From NCBI GenBank assembly GCA_963930655.1, contig OZ005611.1, positions 20,633,001 to 20,697,000 of the forward strand: a stretch of DNA of 64,000 bases. The letters are read 5' to 3'. Position 1 is the stretch's first letter; every line of letters begins with the position of its first letter. The notes under the pieces are model-generated. The model was not told the DNA's origin. It did not search any database and was given only the letters and a program-made list of their open reading frames with translations. The translations under genes were made by a program, and so were the position numbers. Source of the DNA: Myrica gale. Its lineage: Eukaryota; Streptophyta; Magnoliopsida; Fagales; Myricaceae. Positions 12,822 to 23,700 of the stretch are shown one piece after another.

Positions 12822-15800
12822 GCATTTCAGCCCACTCAAACATCTCAACTAAGTCTTCAATGCCAACATCTCATCCTCCAAACATTACAACTACACATTT
12901 CAACGGCTCCACAACATCATTTCATTAAAAGAAGTTCTCATACTCCTCCCCCTTTTTGTCAAGGAGGATGTCAAACTGAAAATACAGACACACGGTTAAT
13001 CGCAACAACACATATCAATTTAATCAAAATATATCTCTAAGACAATATATTCAATTAAGAACAAAATTGAATTCAAAATTACAGATTTGTTATTAATGAG
13101 TTAGCATGTGCCATTCATATAGCACTTGCATTATGGTATGAGGGACCAAAAGATACATGAAGGTCATAACCATGTGAAGGATACAAACAAGAAGAATAAT
13201 ATAAGCATTAAGTGTAGCTATACTTTAATCACAAAAAAACAAAATCCAAGCACATTGGAATTATTTAAAAACAAATAAAATCAACACCTAAAATATTCGG
13301 CCAAAATATATTAATATAGCATTTGGCAATATAAAGACTATAATGCAATTCACTTTTACAGTATAACAACAAACCACCATGTTATCTTAATATAGCCGAA
13401 ATGCACAATGACCAACATCCAACAAATATTCCAAGTCCAATTAATTTTGCAACAAGGAATCCAATTAGCAAGATGAAATACCATGGCCACAAAATAAACA
13501 AGTCATTCTTCGAAATTATCATGCAACTCGTGGCCTCTAATTGGCATACCCAACAAAATATTTCACACACCCAATTGAACTAAGAGCTTGAAAAATCTTT
13601 GAAGAAACATAATATGTTGTGAAAATGATGTATATATGTTAGAAATCAAGTGGGTAGAAAAACCAATAAGATATTGCAACACAAAACAACAAAATCATAA
13701 ACAAACTTCCAAGATTCACGTTGGTCCACTTCATGGGACCACTAACACAATACCAAATATAAAAAGCCAAAAAACAAGAAAAAAAGTTGAAGCACCAACC
13801 TTTATGTGATGAAAGGAGTAATCTGTTATGTTTGAATCACTGAAAGACGAAGATAAACACAATAATGTTGCAAAAATATTGTATTCAGCGGCACTGAAGG
13901 GGACAAAGACAATGACGGGGTCGGGTGAGAGAGAGAGGTGAAGTAAAAAGTGAAAAGAAACTCTAAGGGCATGTTTGTTTTGAGAGTTCTTTTAGGATTT
14001 GCATCCAACTTTCTAACATTAAAATTACAACATTACTCATACACGAATACCAATACAACTCATTATTATCTTTTTTACATAAATCAGTATAAGCCAACAT
14101 CTTCTACACGCATGTCAACATGCACTAAGTTATCTTTTCAAAAAATGACAAGTTTGCCCTTTTAATCTTTTCAAATGTCGTGCCTCTCTATAGCTATATT
14201 TCTCCAATGGTTAGCCGAATTCATTGTTGGTCGTAGAACACATTTTAACTACACAGACTCCTCTTGAAAAAATCATGTGACATTTATATCCTTATCACTA
14301 ACAAACATCATGATTGGACTTGCAACTTATCAAGTGACTTAAACAAAAATGAACTGATTACAAAGGTGGAGATATCATACAAGATTGCATGCTGTTAACA
14401 AATTTAAACAAGAAATTAAAAAAATATTCATGACACATTAGATGAACAAAAATAACATCAGTGAGAATATAATCGCAACTAATAGTCTAATTAATCATAA
14501 TAAAAACAAAAAATTGTAAGTCCTATAATTAAGGCAACTTAAGAAAGGGGTGACTTGAGTTTCCAAACTTTTTCACTTTCAACCCTCAAATTCGTGTTTG
14601 CAAAATAAAACCTAATTTAGCGCAAGTATATTGATGCAATAAGTAAATAAGTACTAAATGTAAATAGAAAGACTAGAGAAGCAAACACGGGATTTTTAGG
14701 TGGTTCGACAGACCCGCCTATATCCACCCCTCAATCCTCTTCACCGAGCCTTGAGGTTTTTTTACTATTCTTTAAATAGTATACACTCTAGCTTCCGAGT
14801 GTTAGAGAACCATACAATTGTTTTTCAAGAGCTAAACACTCACAATCTAAGTGGTTTTTCAGGCGCACCACTCACAACTTAACAAGTTTGAGATATAATC
14901 TCTATAAGCTTCTTTTTTAGTGAACAAATTCACTAAAGGAAACACCTCTCTTGATATAAAGATGAAAGAACAAAACTCTCTCAAAGAGTAGATATAAAAT
15001 TGGAAATCTTTATCTCTTGATTCACATAAAGACAAGGATATGAAAGTGTGATTTGTGTGAATGATATGAGAAATATAGAATATAAAGGTTTGATATATTT
15101 CTCAAGTGATCTAAATGATATGTGGTCGATTTCTTATAATTTTGGACGTTATGAAGGTGTATTGTATAGGCAGCATATGAAAATTAGTTGTTTATAGTCG
15201 TTTGAGGTCATCTGTCAAAACGAACTGGTCAATCGCTACATGAACCGGTCGACCGCTTCAAGTTACCGTTACCCAACGATCATATTGTCAGATGCTCAAC
15301 GGATCTATTTACAAAATCAACCGGTCGACTGCTATACCAAGCGGTCAAAAACTAGGCAACCGTGTCACCAGCAGGTCGACGTCCTTAACTTAAGCTCATA
15401 ATCCGGTTCAATTAAAATCACGTTTTTGAACACTTTGAAACACCCAATTTTAAAGACTAACTTCTCATAAGTATATAAAAGGTTTGAGAGTTTGATTGAG
15501 ATGTTTTGAAATCATTTTAAAACATTTTAATTTTTCAAGCAAGAAGTAAAACGGTTTATTCACGTTTTGAAAAATATGCAAGTGTGATTCAAATCCTTGT
15601 CAAAAGTGAAACTAAGAGTTACAAGGCTTATACCCTAAGGTCTTGAATCTTCACTTTTGAGCTCCTTGCATCTTCTTGATCTTCAATCTTCTAGTCTTTG
15701 ACCCTTTGATGAAAATTACTTTGTCTTTGAAGATGTCCATTTTATAAATTTAATCTATTTATTGAAAGCATCAAAATATCGATTGTGTACAAAAGCCAAC

Positions 15801-16138
15801 AAAATAAACTACATTAAGCACTTACATTTATGCATTTACACGATTAACTCAGAATTGAAGTCAAATTTTTTTTTTCTCAAGCATGTATTATTTAAAAAAA
15901 AAACTTAGTAACATCAATAACATGACTATAATGCATTCAACATATTTAATTATGATTGAAATCATTTGAATTTGACAAAAATATTTATTGCCTAAAAAGC
16001 AATGTGAGATGAATTACAAGTAGATTGATTCTTTCTTACCCAAACTTGCCTTGTAGATACTTTAGAAGATGATTGCAAATTCTTGATACAATTTAAACTT
16101 GGATAGCAAGCAAATTAAAATCGGATCTAGAAATGGTA
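12822..16138. other. Non-coding interior of the LTR element, possibly with nested LTR-like DNA
   Basis: No coding domain is recognised. Around 14690-15400 the words GGTGGTTCGA and repeated GGTCGACCG(C) resemble plant LTR sequence, suggesting a nested solo-LTR-like insertion, but I could not find paired ends. Near 13970 a 'gggcatgtttgttttgag' start resembles a MITE terminus. Confidence 0.35.
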
Positions 16139-16159
16139 CTTGAAGAAGATCTAACATTC

Positions 16160-18156
16160 CTAATTATCATTTGACAAATTATAACACTTAGGCTTAATGT
16201 GTCCTATTTTATCACAATGATAACATGTTAGAATGAACTTAGATCTCTTAAAATTAAAGGAAGTCATAGGGTTAGAGGTTACCCCCGGATATGATTTCTT
16301 TTGAAGTGTTGAAATTTGAGGTGATTTCTACGTATCACAACTGGTACAAATATTGTTTTGTTGACGTTTTTAGCATCATTTGTTGAAGAACTCAAACCTC
16401 CTTCGTCTCCAAATGAGAGTCTGATGTTCAACATTTTATCCAGCTTCATAGTTCCGCTAGAGAACTTGTTCAGCTTAAGATTAGCTTTTTCCAACTCATT
16501 TTTCAGCTCTTTTACATTAGCTTCCAGATATGCATTTTTCACACTTAACATAACAATTTCAGATGCTAGTTGATCGTTTTCAAATTTAATAATATTGAGC
16601 TCCTTAGAAATTAAAACATCATTTTTCTTCAACTTTAAGCTCTCTTCATACAACTCGTCAAAATTCATGAGAAGAGAATCTAAATCGTCTAAATCTGAAT
16701 CTGAATCTAGGAGATCGCCACCTTCAAGTTCAAATTCATTATTACTTAAAAGAAAAGAAGAAAAAGTTAATAAATTTTCTTTCTCATTTGTAGAAATTTC
16801 TTTGCTGGAAGAAGAAATATCTAAGTCTCAATCCATGAGTGATGCATTCATGACTTGTTTTCTTTGTGCCTTTAAGTGGGTGTAGAGACTCAAATTTCTT
16901 ATGACCATACCTTTTACAACCATGACATTGTATACCACTCTCTACATTTTTCTTTTGATCTCCTTTATCCTTTTTAACAAAGGATTTCTAGTTACATTTG
17001 TTAAAGAATTTAGAACAACCTTTTTTATCCTTCCAACTTCTATCTTTCTTGAATCTAAAAGCCTTTTGAAAAATCATTACGAAAAATGTCATATCTTCAT
17101 CTTCTAAGGAATCATCATCTGATGAGTAATCTTCTTCCTCTTTAACAGTTTAAGAGTAATAGACTTACTCTTACTAGATGAAGGAAAAGTCAGCTAGTAG
17201 ATTTGTAAAGAACCAACTAGCTCCTCAATTTTAATATCATCTAACATCTTACTCTCTTCTATAGCAGTGATTTTAGATCTAAGCTTTTCAGTGAGGGATC
17301 TTAATACTTTTCGCACAACCTTAGATTATGAAATTTTATCTCTAAGGCTAAAACTATCATTTACTATGGTTGTAAGTTTTCCATAAAATTCATCGAAACT
17401 CTCATCGTCTCTCATTCGAATTTCTTTAAACTTAGAGACGTTCAATTGTAATTTAGAATCTCTTACTGTCTTAGTACTTTCATGTGTAAGAGCTAAAATA
17501 TCTCAAGCTTCCTTAGTGGACTCACAATTTAGAAAAGTCAGCTAGTAGATTTGTAAAGAACCAACTAGCTCCTCAATTTTAATATCATCTAACATCTTAC
17601 TCTCTTCTATAGCAGTGATTTTAGATCTAAGCTTTTCAGTGAGGGATCTTAATACTTTTCGCACAACCTTAGATTATGAAATTTTATCTCTAAGGCTAAA
17701 ACTATCATTTACTATGGTTGTAAGTTTTCCATAAAATTCATCAAAACTCTCATCGTCTCTCATTCGAATTTCTTTAAACTTAGAGACGTTCAATTGTAAT
17801 TTAGAATCTCTTACTGTCTTAGTACTTTCATGTGTAAGAGCTAAAATATCTCAAGCTTCCTTAGTGGACTCACAATTAAATTTCTCATGAATTCATCCGA
17901 ATATACACTCATGAATATAACATTTATGCCTTTACTATTTCTACATAAGGATTCTCTTTCATCACCTGTCCATTTACTAAGTTCCTTAATACACACAACC
18001 CCATCCATAGAACCTTCCAGTTTGATCCAAACTTTATCCACGACTGTCCACACTCGCATCTATAGATTTTAGAAAGACCCTCATTCTAACTTTTCAATAT
18101 GCGTAATTAGAACCATCAAAGAATGAGGGAACATTAATATATTGAATTCTATCCAT
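16160..18156 (-). pseudogene. Degenerate copia gag (UBN2-like region, coiled coil, zinc knuckle)
   Basis: Reading leftwards from an ATG at 18156, the frame starts MDRIQYINVPSFFDGSNYAY, a typical copia gag opening, and is soon broken by stops. The UBN2-like central part (about 17890-17180) contains DESFDEFYGKLTTIVNDSF and ITAIEESKMLDDIKIEELVG. A coiled-coil stretch (open frame 16668-16279) has repeated Leu/Lys/Glu heptads. A CCHC knuckle, CYHCDKIGHIKPKC, lies near 16225-16185, before a TAG at 16160-16162. Gag coats the RNA in virus-like particles in active elements; this copy is inactive, with stops, a frameshift and an internal 348-bp duplication. Confidence 0.8.
17184..17879. repeat. 348-bp tandem duplication inside gag
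   Basis: Units 17184-17531 and 17532-17879 are nearly identical; one visible difference is catcgaaact versus catcaaaact. The period is 116 codons, so it would repeat the UBN2-like block in frame. High identity inside an otherwise decayed gag means the duplication is much younger than the insertion, or was recently homogenised. Confidence 0.9.
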
Positions 18157-18204
18157 TTTGAACTCAAATTAGGTTTAGGAACGATTTCAAACTTTGATAC
18201 CAAT

Positions 18205-19366
18205 TGAACAACCTAATTTTGACCCAACCTACGAACAAAAAAAACCTAGAGGGGTGAATTGGTATATTTAAAAATTATCAAATAACATTTTTAAATCAAA
18301 AACCTATTTTTTGGAAAACCAAATCAACTACATTGTTTTTCATATGCCAAGATACAATAAAGACTAGTAAAATATAAAATAACAAATTAGTACACAATAG
18401 AAAACACATTCTAAAAAACAGAGCAATTATTAACTCACTACAAATAACTCCGAAGAAACTTAAACTCGTAGAAACTAAAATTTAAAGATTTACAAAACAA
18501 ATTGATACGCAATCAATTGAACAACTCACAAATAACCCAGATCTTAATCAGCCACTTAACAACCACAGATCTTTGAACGTTCTTTGAATAGAGGTTGTCA
18601 TATCTCAAGACTATAAACTCACAACACAAAGAACAATCTTGGTTAGTAAGAGAATAATAAAAACTAATAAAAAACAATAATAAATACGTAACACCGAGAA
18701 TGATTACGAAAAGAAAACTTCCTAAGGAACGTCTTTAAGGAGAAAAATTCTCTGGGCACGTTGGCCGTTCGAATCTACTAGTTTTCAACCGATTAGAAAG
18801 TGATATATTGAAGCGACTAATCTAGCCTATAAAAAACACTCTAAATCTAACTCGATTTACCGTAAATCGAATTGAAAAGGACGTAGAACCTCTAAATCCA
18901 CATGAAAACCCTGATCTCGAATGACTCTTGATCTCAATGCACAAACCTTGTGCTATCAAAGGCCAAAAGCTGGAACGTCCACCAATCGCTTTTTAATAAC
19001 CTCTGAAAGTCTCAATCACACGACGAAATCGAGTGTAGGTAATCAAATAACCAAACTCTCCTTCAGATCCGATCTGCTAACTCTTATACAACAAATCTAC
19101 AAGAATAAAGGAGCAAGAACTTTCAAAAAATATATTGGAAAAGACAATCTTGACGGACAAAGAGAAGCCAAAAAGAAACTGATCGATATATCCTTCTGTG
19201 CAGGCAGATCTCTTGCTAAATGACGAAGACCCATTTTTTGTTAAACACCTTTGCGAGTGAAGACTAACAGAAAAGCTAACATTTCTTTATCCTTTTAGAA
19301 ATAAACTTAGTGGACAAAAATACCCCTCTGGGTCTTTCACGAAAATGCCAACTGACTTAATTAACA
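18205..19366 (-). repeat. 5' LTR of the pol-less copia-type element
   Basis: Begins TGAACAACC and ends TTAACA on the plus strand. The primer-binding-like TTGGTATCAAAG (minus strand) lies immediately to its left at about 18192-18203. It pairs with 10855-12021. The open frame at 18921-19223 is LTR sequence. Confidence 0.78.
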
Positions 19367-19762
19367 TAAAAGACTTAAGAGTCTTATTCTACCCTTATAA
19401 ATGTAACGTTGATTATCAAAAAAGGATAGCCTATTGTTATTCAGAATTACAGAGTGTCTATTGCATGAATTAGGAAGCCTAGTTCTCTCGCAGAGCTAAA
19501 TAAATTATTTTCTTTTTCGATCTCTCTGTCGTTAATTTCAAGAGCATATATTGAAAATCAACTTCCAAGTTCGTAAGTAACAATAAGCTTGAAAGTTGGA
19601 AAATGAACCGAGTTACATGGTTGAGCCCAATCTTGAGCCTTTACTCCTCATTAAACATGTAAGACCTTTGTTTGCTACGTCAAATTCAAAACTGGATGTA
19701 ATGAGTCGCAGGATTTACAATGTTTTTTGGGGCCACAAAAAAGGACTTCCATTTGTACAGTC
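19367..19762. other. Intergenic DNA between two transposons
   Basis: Nothing recognisable. The open frame beginning at 19596 runs on into the CACTA terminus and is not a gene. Confidence 0.4.
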
Positions 19763-20220
19763 ATACACTACAAGAAGTATGACATGTAGCGACAAATTCA
19801 CCAGCGGCAGACCAATTTTGGTAGCTAAAAATCTCTTTCTAGCAACTAAAAATTTTTTTGTCGCTAGAAGATGATTATAGCGACGACGTTATCAGCTACA
19901 AGCGGAATGATGTTGCTAAAAATATGTTTGTTGCGACGAACAATGACATTTTGTCGCTAAATATGTTTTTGCGATGAAAAGTTTATCTGGTCACTAAATA
20001 CCTCTTGCCACAAAATTTTTATTTTTGTCGTTAAAGACGTTAGATGCGTCGCTAGAAGTAAAGGACATGATTGTCTTTTACTCAGTGTTGCCCTAACCTA
20101 CGTTTTAACCCTTCGTCTCCACTTCCACGACTCTGCCCTCTCTTTCGGATCTGCCCCCTCTCTCTCTCAGAATGAAGAAAATTTCGTCTTCCACTTCCAT
20201 AACTCCCTCTGCCCTCGAAC

Positions 20221-20621
20221 ATGAAGAAACTGGTCAAGCAGATCCGCAAGGAGTACATCCACGAGTTCGAGCTCATGCGCCTCCTTGAAACACCTCCTTC
20301 CTCTCTTTGATAGCTTTCGAATTCCTTTCTCGAAATCCCTCCCACTCAGTTCCGAAATCCCTCCCACTCAGTTTCGAATCCCTCCCACTCAGTTCCGAAA
20401 TCGACTTCACTGTGTTAATTCGAGCTTTTTGAAGGTCCAGATCTTTTTTCGGTTCATTTCGAGCCGATTTGGGTTTTTTGTGATTTCTTTATTCGGCGGG
20501 TTTGTCAATACTATGCTTTTGCTTATGGATTCTTGTTGTGCTTAATCAGGATGTGGGTAGGATGATGAATCAAGGAGGTAGTACTGAGACCATATCTCCG
20601 GAGGAGACCAATCCCCTTGAG
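20221..20621 (+). pseudogene. Unrecognised captured exons inside the CACTA element
   Basis: From an ATG at 20221 a 29-codon frame reads KKLVKQIRKEYIHEFELMRL and then stops. A second exon-like piece (20550-20621) lies between a good acceptor (CTTAATCAG) and donor (GAG|GTAATT) and encodes DVGRMMNQGGSTETISPEET and a little more. I do not recognise either product, and they may come from a gene other than the PHD gene. Between them (20336-20404) is a 21-22-bp unit around CCCTCCCACTCAGTT repeated three times. Confidence 0.4.
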
Positions 20622-20910
20622 GTAATTCCGAGGCACTATTGCTTCCCAGTATTCTCTGTTTTAGTAGTGTCAGTTTAACTGGAATGGTTTATTTCGAATT
20701 ATCATCACTGGTTGACTTATTGAGCAAATTTCTTTCTCCTTAAGATCTTTAAAAAGCTAGTTGTCTTATTTTGAGAGCTTTTGATGGCTTATCAACATAA
20801 GTAGCAATGACCGAACTTTTATATTTGGGCTTTTAGTCGTAGTAACCTATATTTTTCGCGGGACCATTAGTTCTTGTTGTCTGGTACATCGAAAGAAAAA
20901 GAATAAGCAG

Positions 20911-21944
20911 ATCCCTACAATGTTTACTGTGAATTTGTTCCGCGATCCCGATATCCATGGTACTGTGAATTATGTGAGGAACTATTATCATCTAGAAGAT
21001 CAGGAGCTCCAACTGTCAATGTTTGGGAAAAGCATTTTTTTTGTTGTGGAATGTGGTCTATGTCGTGGCACTACTGGTGCTTTTAGGAAGTGTTCAAATG
21101 GTGAATGGGTCCATGCCTTCTGTGCTGAGGTTAGGTGTTTTTATTTCTGTTTTAGTCTACTTGATTGTTGGCTACTTTCTTTTTTGTTTTATTTGCATCT
21201 AATAGATTTGAACTTCCTTTTCATCTTTCAGTGGGTCTTTGAGTCAACTTTCATAAGGGGACAAGTGAATCCTGTTGAAGGAATGGTATGTGTATACGTT
21301 CAGCTGTGTGGCATCATAATTTGAAATAGTTTAGATTACTTATGAGGCATATAACTTGTGCTTTGTGCCTAAGTGTTTAGGAATCTCGCACCTACATTTG
21401 ATGTGGTTTATTGCAGGAGACAATTTTGAAGGAGGCTGATGTTTGCTATATCTGCCGTCGTAAACATGGTGTCTGCATAAGGTTGGGGTCATATAAACAT
21501 TTTTTGTATTGACCTCAGGGGATTTTTTGCAATTTAGGTCATTTATAGATAAGGAACTGCAATTTCTTTATCTGCAGTGTAACTATGGCAACTGCCAGAT
21601 CACCTTTCATCCAACATGTGCCAGAAGCACTGGCTTCTACATGAATATAAGGAATTTTGGTGGCAAGTTGCAGCACAAGGCTTATTGTGAAAAACATAGC
21701 TTGGAGCAGATATACCTTAGTGTAAATAAGGTGCTTATTTTTGGGACTTTGATTTTGCATTGAGGTTGACAAAATCTTGTATTTTGTTATCTTTAAAAGA
21801 TATCTTGTGTTATCTTTTGTTTTGTTATCAGAGGTTCGCAGAATTGTGTTATTTTGTGTTTTGACGTGCTGTCTAAACTAATGTATTGTTCATTTGGTGC
21901 AGGATTTTTCAACAGCAAAGAGTAGTGCTAGTCTCAGGTCATAG
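20911..21944 (+). pseudogene. Captured extended-PHD finger gene fragment
   Basis: Five exon pieces with good splice sites: 20911-21129, 21232-21285, 21417-21481, 21578-21730 and 21903-21944. In order they encode YCELCEELLSSRRSGAPTV, then VVECGLCRGTTGAFRKC and EWVHAFCAE, then WVFESTFIRGQVNPVEGM, then DVCYICRRKHGVC, then CNYGNCQITFHPTCARS and LQHKAYCEKHSLEQ. This is the Cys/His pattern of an extended PHD (zf-HC5HC2H) domain, found in plant chromatin-reader proteins. The fragment is broken twice: a length change in the T8 run near 21035-21042, and a missing base at the end of the third piece (ATAAG where the family has a full codon). A stop follows 13 codons into the last piece. Transcription is possible; an intact product is not. 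Confidence 0.85.
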
Positions 21945-22059
21945 CGTTGAGAGCAACGAGATGTGGCTTGTTTTTTTGTACTCCCTAGTACACCTGTAGT
22001 TAAATTTTTAGCTTTCATGTACCTAGATTTGTTTGGCTTCTGTTGTATTTTAATTTCCT

Positions 22060-22435
22060 TGTGTTGGTAATGTGGAGATGGTTATATGAATACTGATTTG
22101 TATTTATTCGAAAAGGTTATATCCCTTGTGTTGGTAATGTGGAGATGGTTATATGAATACTGTGCTCCAGCGGCAGCATTTTTTCGTAGCAAAAAAATTG
22201 AGCTTTTAGCGACAATGTCAGCTGTTTTATCGGCAACATTTGTGATAGAAAAATTGAGCTCTAGCGGCAGCATTTGTCGTGGCAAAAGAATTGAGTTCCA
22301 GCGACAGCATTTTTTCGTAGAAAAAAAGTGAGCTTTTAGCGACAATGTCAGCTGTTTTATCGGCAACATTTGTGATGGAAAAATTGAGCTCCAGCGGCAG
22401 CATTTGTCGTGGCAAAAGAATTGAGTTCCAGCTAC
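22060..22435. repeat. Tandem subterminal repeats of the CACTA element
   Basis: A block of about 60 bp (GTGTTGGTAATGTGGAGATG and onward) is duplicated at 22060 and 22122. A 131-bp unit starting CCAGCGGCAGCAT at 22167 is then repeated at 22298. Such arrays near CACTA ends are the expected binding sites for the element's DNA-binding protein. Confidence 0.8.
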
Positions 22436-22594
22436 AAACAAACAAAATTGTCACTATATATATATAGTGACGAGGTATTTGCGACAGGCCTCCGACATTC
22501 TCAATTGTGTAGCTATAGCTCCTTTTGCGACAAAATGAATGTTTTTACCGACAAATGCTGAGCGTTGCTATATGCGATATTTCTTGTAGTGATA

Positions 22595-23700
22595 TTTGCC
22601 AACTGATAATTTTAGAAAATTTTCAAAAAAATTGGATGTGGTGTGGAAATGTAGAGAGATTGGAATTTTACGGGATTTTGTGAACACGTAGTGAAAAATT
22701 TATAGTATATTTGGTGGATATTGGATATTTTAGAAATGTTATAGAAGTTAGTGAAAAAAACGAGGAGAGTGATGATGTAATTAAATTTTTATGTTTATTT
22801 TGATGGGAAGAGGTGATTTAATAGAGAGAGATTCTGAATATAGATTGTAATTAGTGTTTATCTGTATTGGCTTATTCCCTACCAAATGAAGTCCAAATTG
22901 AGTTGTATTGTATCTCAGTGTATCTTAAGTTAGGGTTCAAGAAGACAAAGAGTTGATCTCATTAGGACTCAAGCAATGACGATTCTAAGGAATTTGCCTG
23001 ATCTAAGTTCAAGCATACCACGTAAAGGCATCATAGAGATACCTTGCTCTCCAGACGTGCATCAGTTGGCTTGAGCAAAATTTATGGATTGCCATAGAGA
23101 GGTTTCCTCTCCAAACGTGCGCTAGTTGGCTCAAGCGAAGGATGCAGATTTTTACAGAGAGATTCGCTCACCAGACGTGCGCTAGTTCGCTCAAGCGAAA
23201 GATGTGACTTTTCATAAAGAGAGTTTGTCTACCTTAAGTCTGATGTCTGGCTCAAGCAAATTCAGTATGAAGAAGCTCGCCTGATAGTCACTCGACCCTT
23301 GCTCGAGTGAGAGAAGATAAAATTCTTAAAAGCTTATTGTTTCAGAATCATGATTGAACTTGAACTTATTGATGCATTAGGTGAACGAGATCTAACCTTA
23401 AAGAGGTCGTCCATTTTAAGTCCCCATTTAAGAGAGAAAAATATCTTAAAAATTTCATATCTAAATTGATATATTTTTCTCTCATCCAATCACCTTGAAA
23501 CCAATCTCCCGTTGTGAAGCCTTCAAAGTGTTAGAGGAGTTTGGTTTTCGGAGTTCCAGTGTATAAGAAAGAGATTGCTTGTAAAACATCCATAAGAAGA
23601 ACCTTAGATGTCTGGATCTGTTTTCTCAGGGTCTTTGTAGGGTTATTCAGACTATTCTAGGTGTTGTTTAAGTCTAAATCCGATTTTTCAAAAATGATTG
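22595..23700. repeat. Repeat-derived DNA with a 60-bp tandem repeat
   Basis: Between about 23035 and 23220 a 60-bp unit containing CCAGACGTGCGCTAGTTGGC occurs three times (core at 23051, 23111 and 23171) with moderate divergence. The surrounding DNA looks like LTR sequence, but no second LTR is present. The segment at 22604-22860 resembles the AT-rich MITE family seen elsewhere. No gene is visible. Confidence 0.6.

Larger units (their letters stand above)
10855..19366 (-). mobile_element. Copia-type LTR retrotransposon lacking pol
   Basis: Two related LTRs of 1167 bp (10855-12021) and 1162 bp (18205-19366) bound about 6.2 kb. On the minus strand the 5' LTR ends ...GTTCA, followed by the primer-binding-like TTGGTATCAAAG (initiator Met-tRNA type). 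gag follows, and the left LTR is the 3' copy. The right copy keeps TG...CA ends, while the left copy begins TA. Several AGGGGGAG purine blocks lie before the 3' LTR, as in SIRE-like copia elements. No protease, integrase, reverse transcriptase or RNase H is visible, so the element is non-autonomous. Flanking bases CAAAG and TAAAA do not match as a target duplication. Confidence 0.8.
19766..22591 (+). mobile_element. CACTA (En/Spm) transposon carrying captured host exons
   Basis: The 2826-bp element starts CACTACAAGAAGTATGAC and ends ATATTTCTTGTAGTG, a near-perfect terminal inverted repeat of the CACTACAAGAAA class. It is flanked by the 3-bp duplication ATA (19763-19765 and 22592-22594). Both ends carry many short subterminal words such as TAGCGAC, GCGACAA, GTCGCTA and AGCGGCAGCATT, the usual transposase-binding arrays. 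No transposase is encoded. The middle is occupied by intron-containing exons of a PHD-finger gene and at least one unrecognised exon, so this is a Pack-CACTA. Confidence 0.93.

Noticed and set aside
18921-19223. A 100-codon plus-strand frame similar to one at 11597-11800
   Set aside because: Both lie at equivalent places in the two LTRs of one element, so the similarity is LTR identity, not a gene family.
22082-22454. Repetitive 75-119-codon frames on both strands
   Set aside because: They are translations of the tandem subterminal repeats of the CACTA element.
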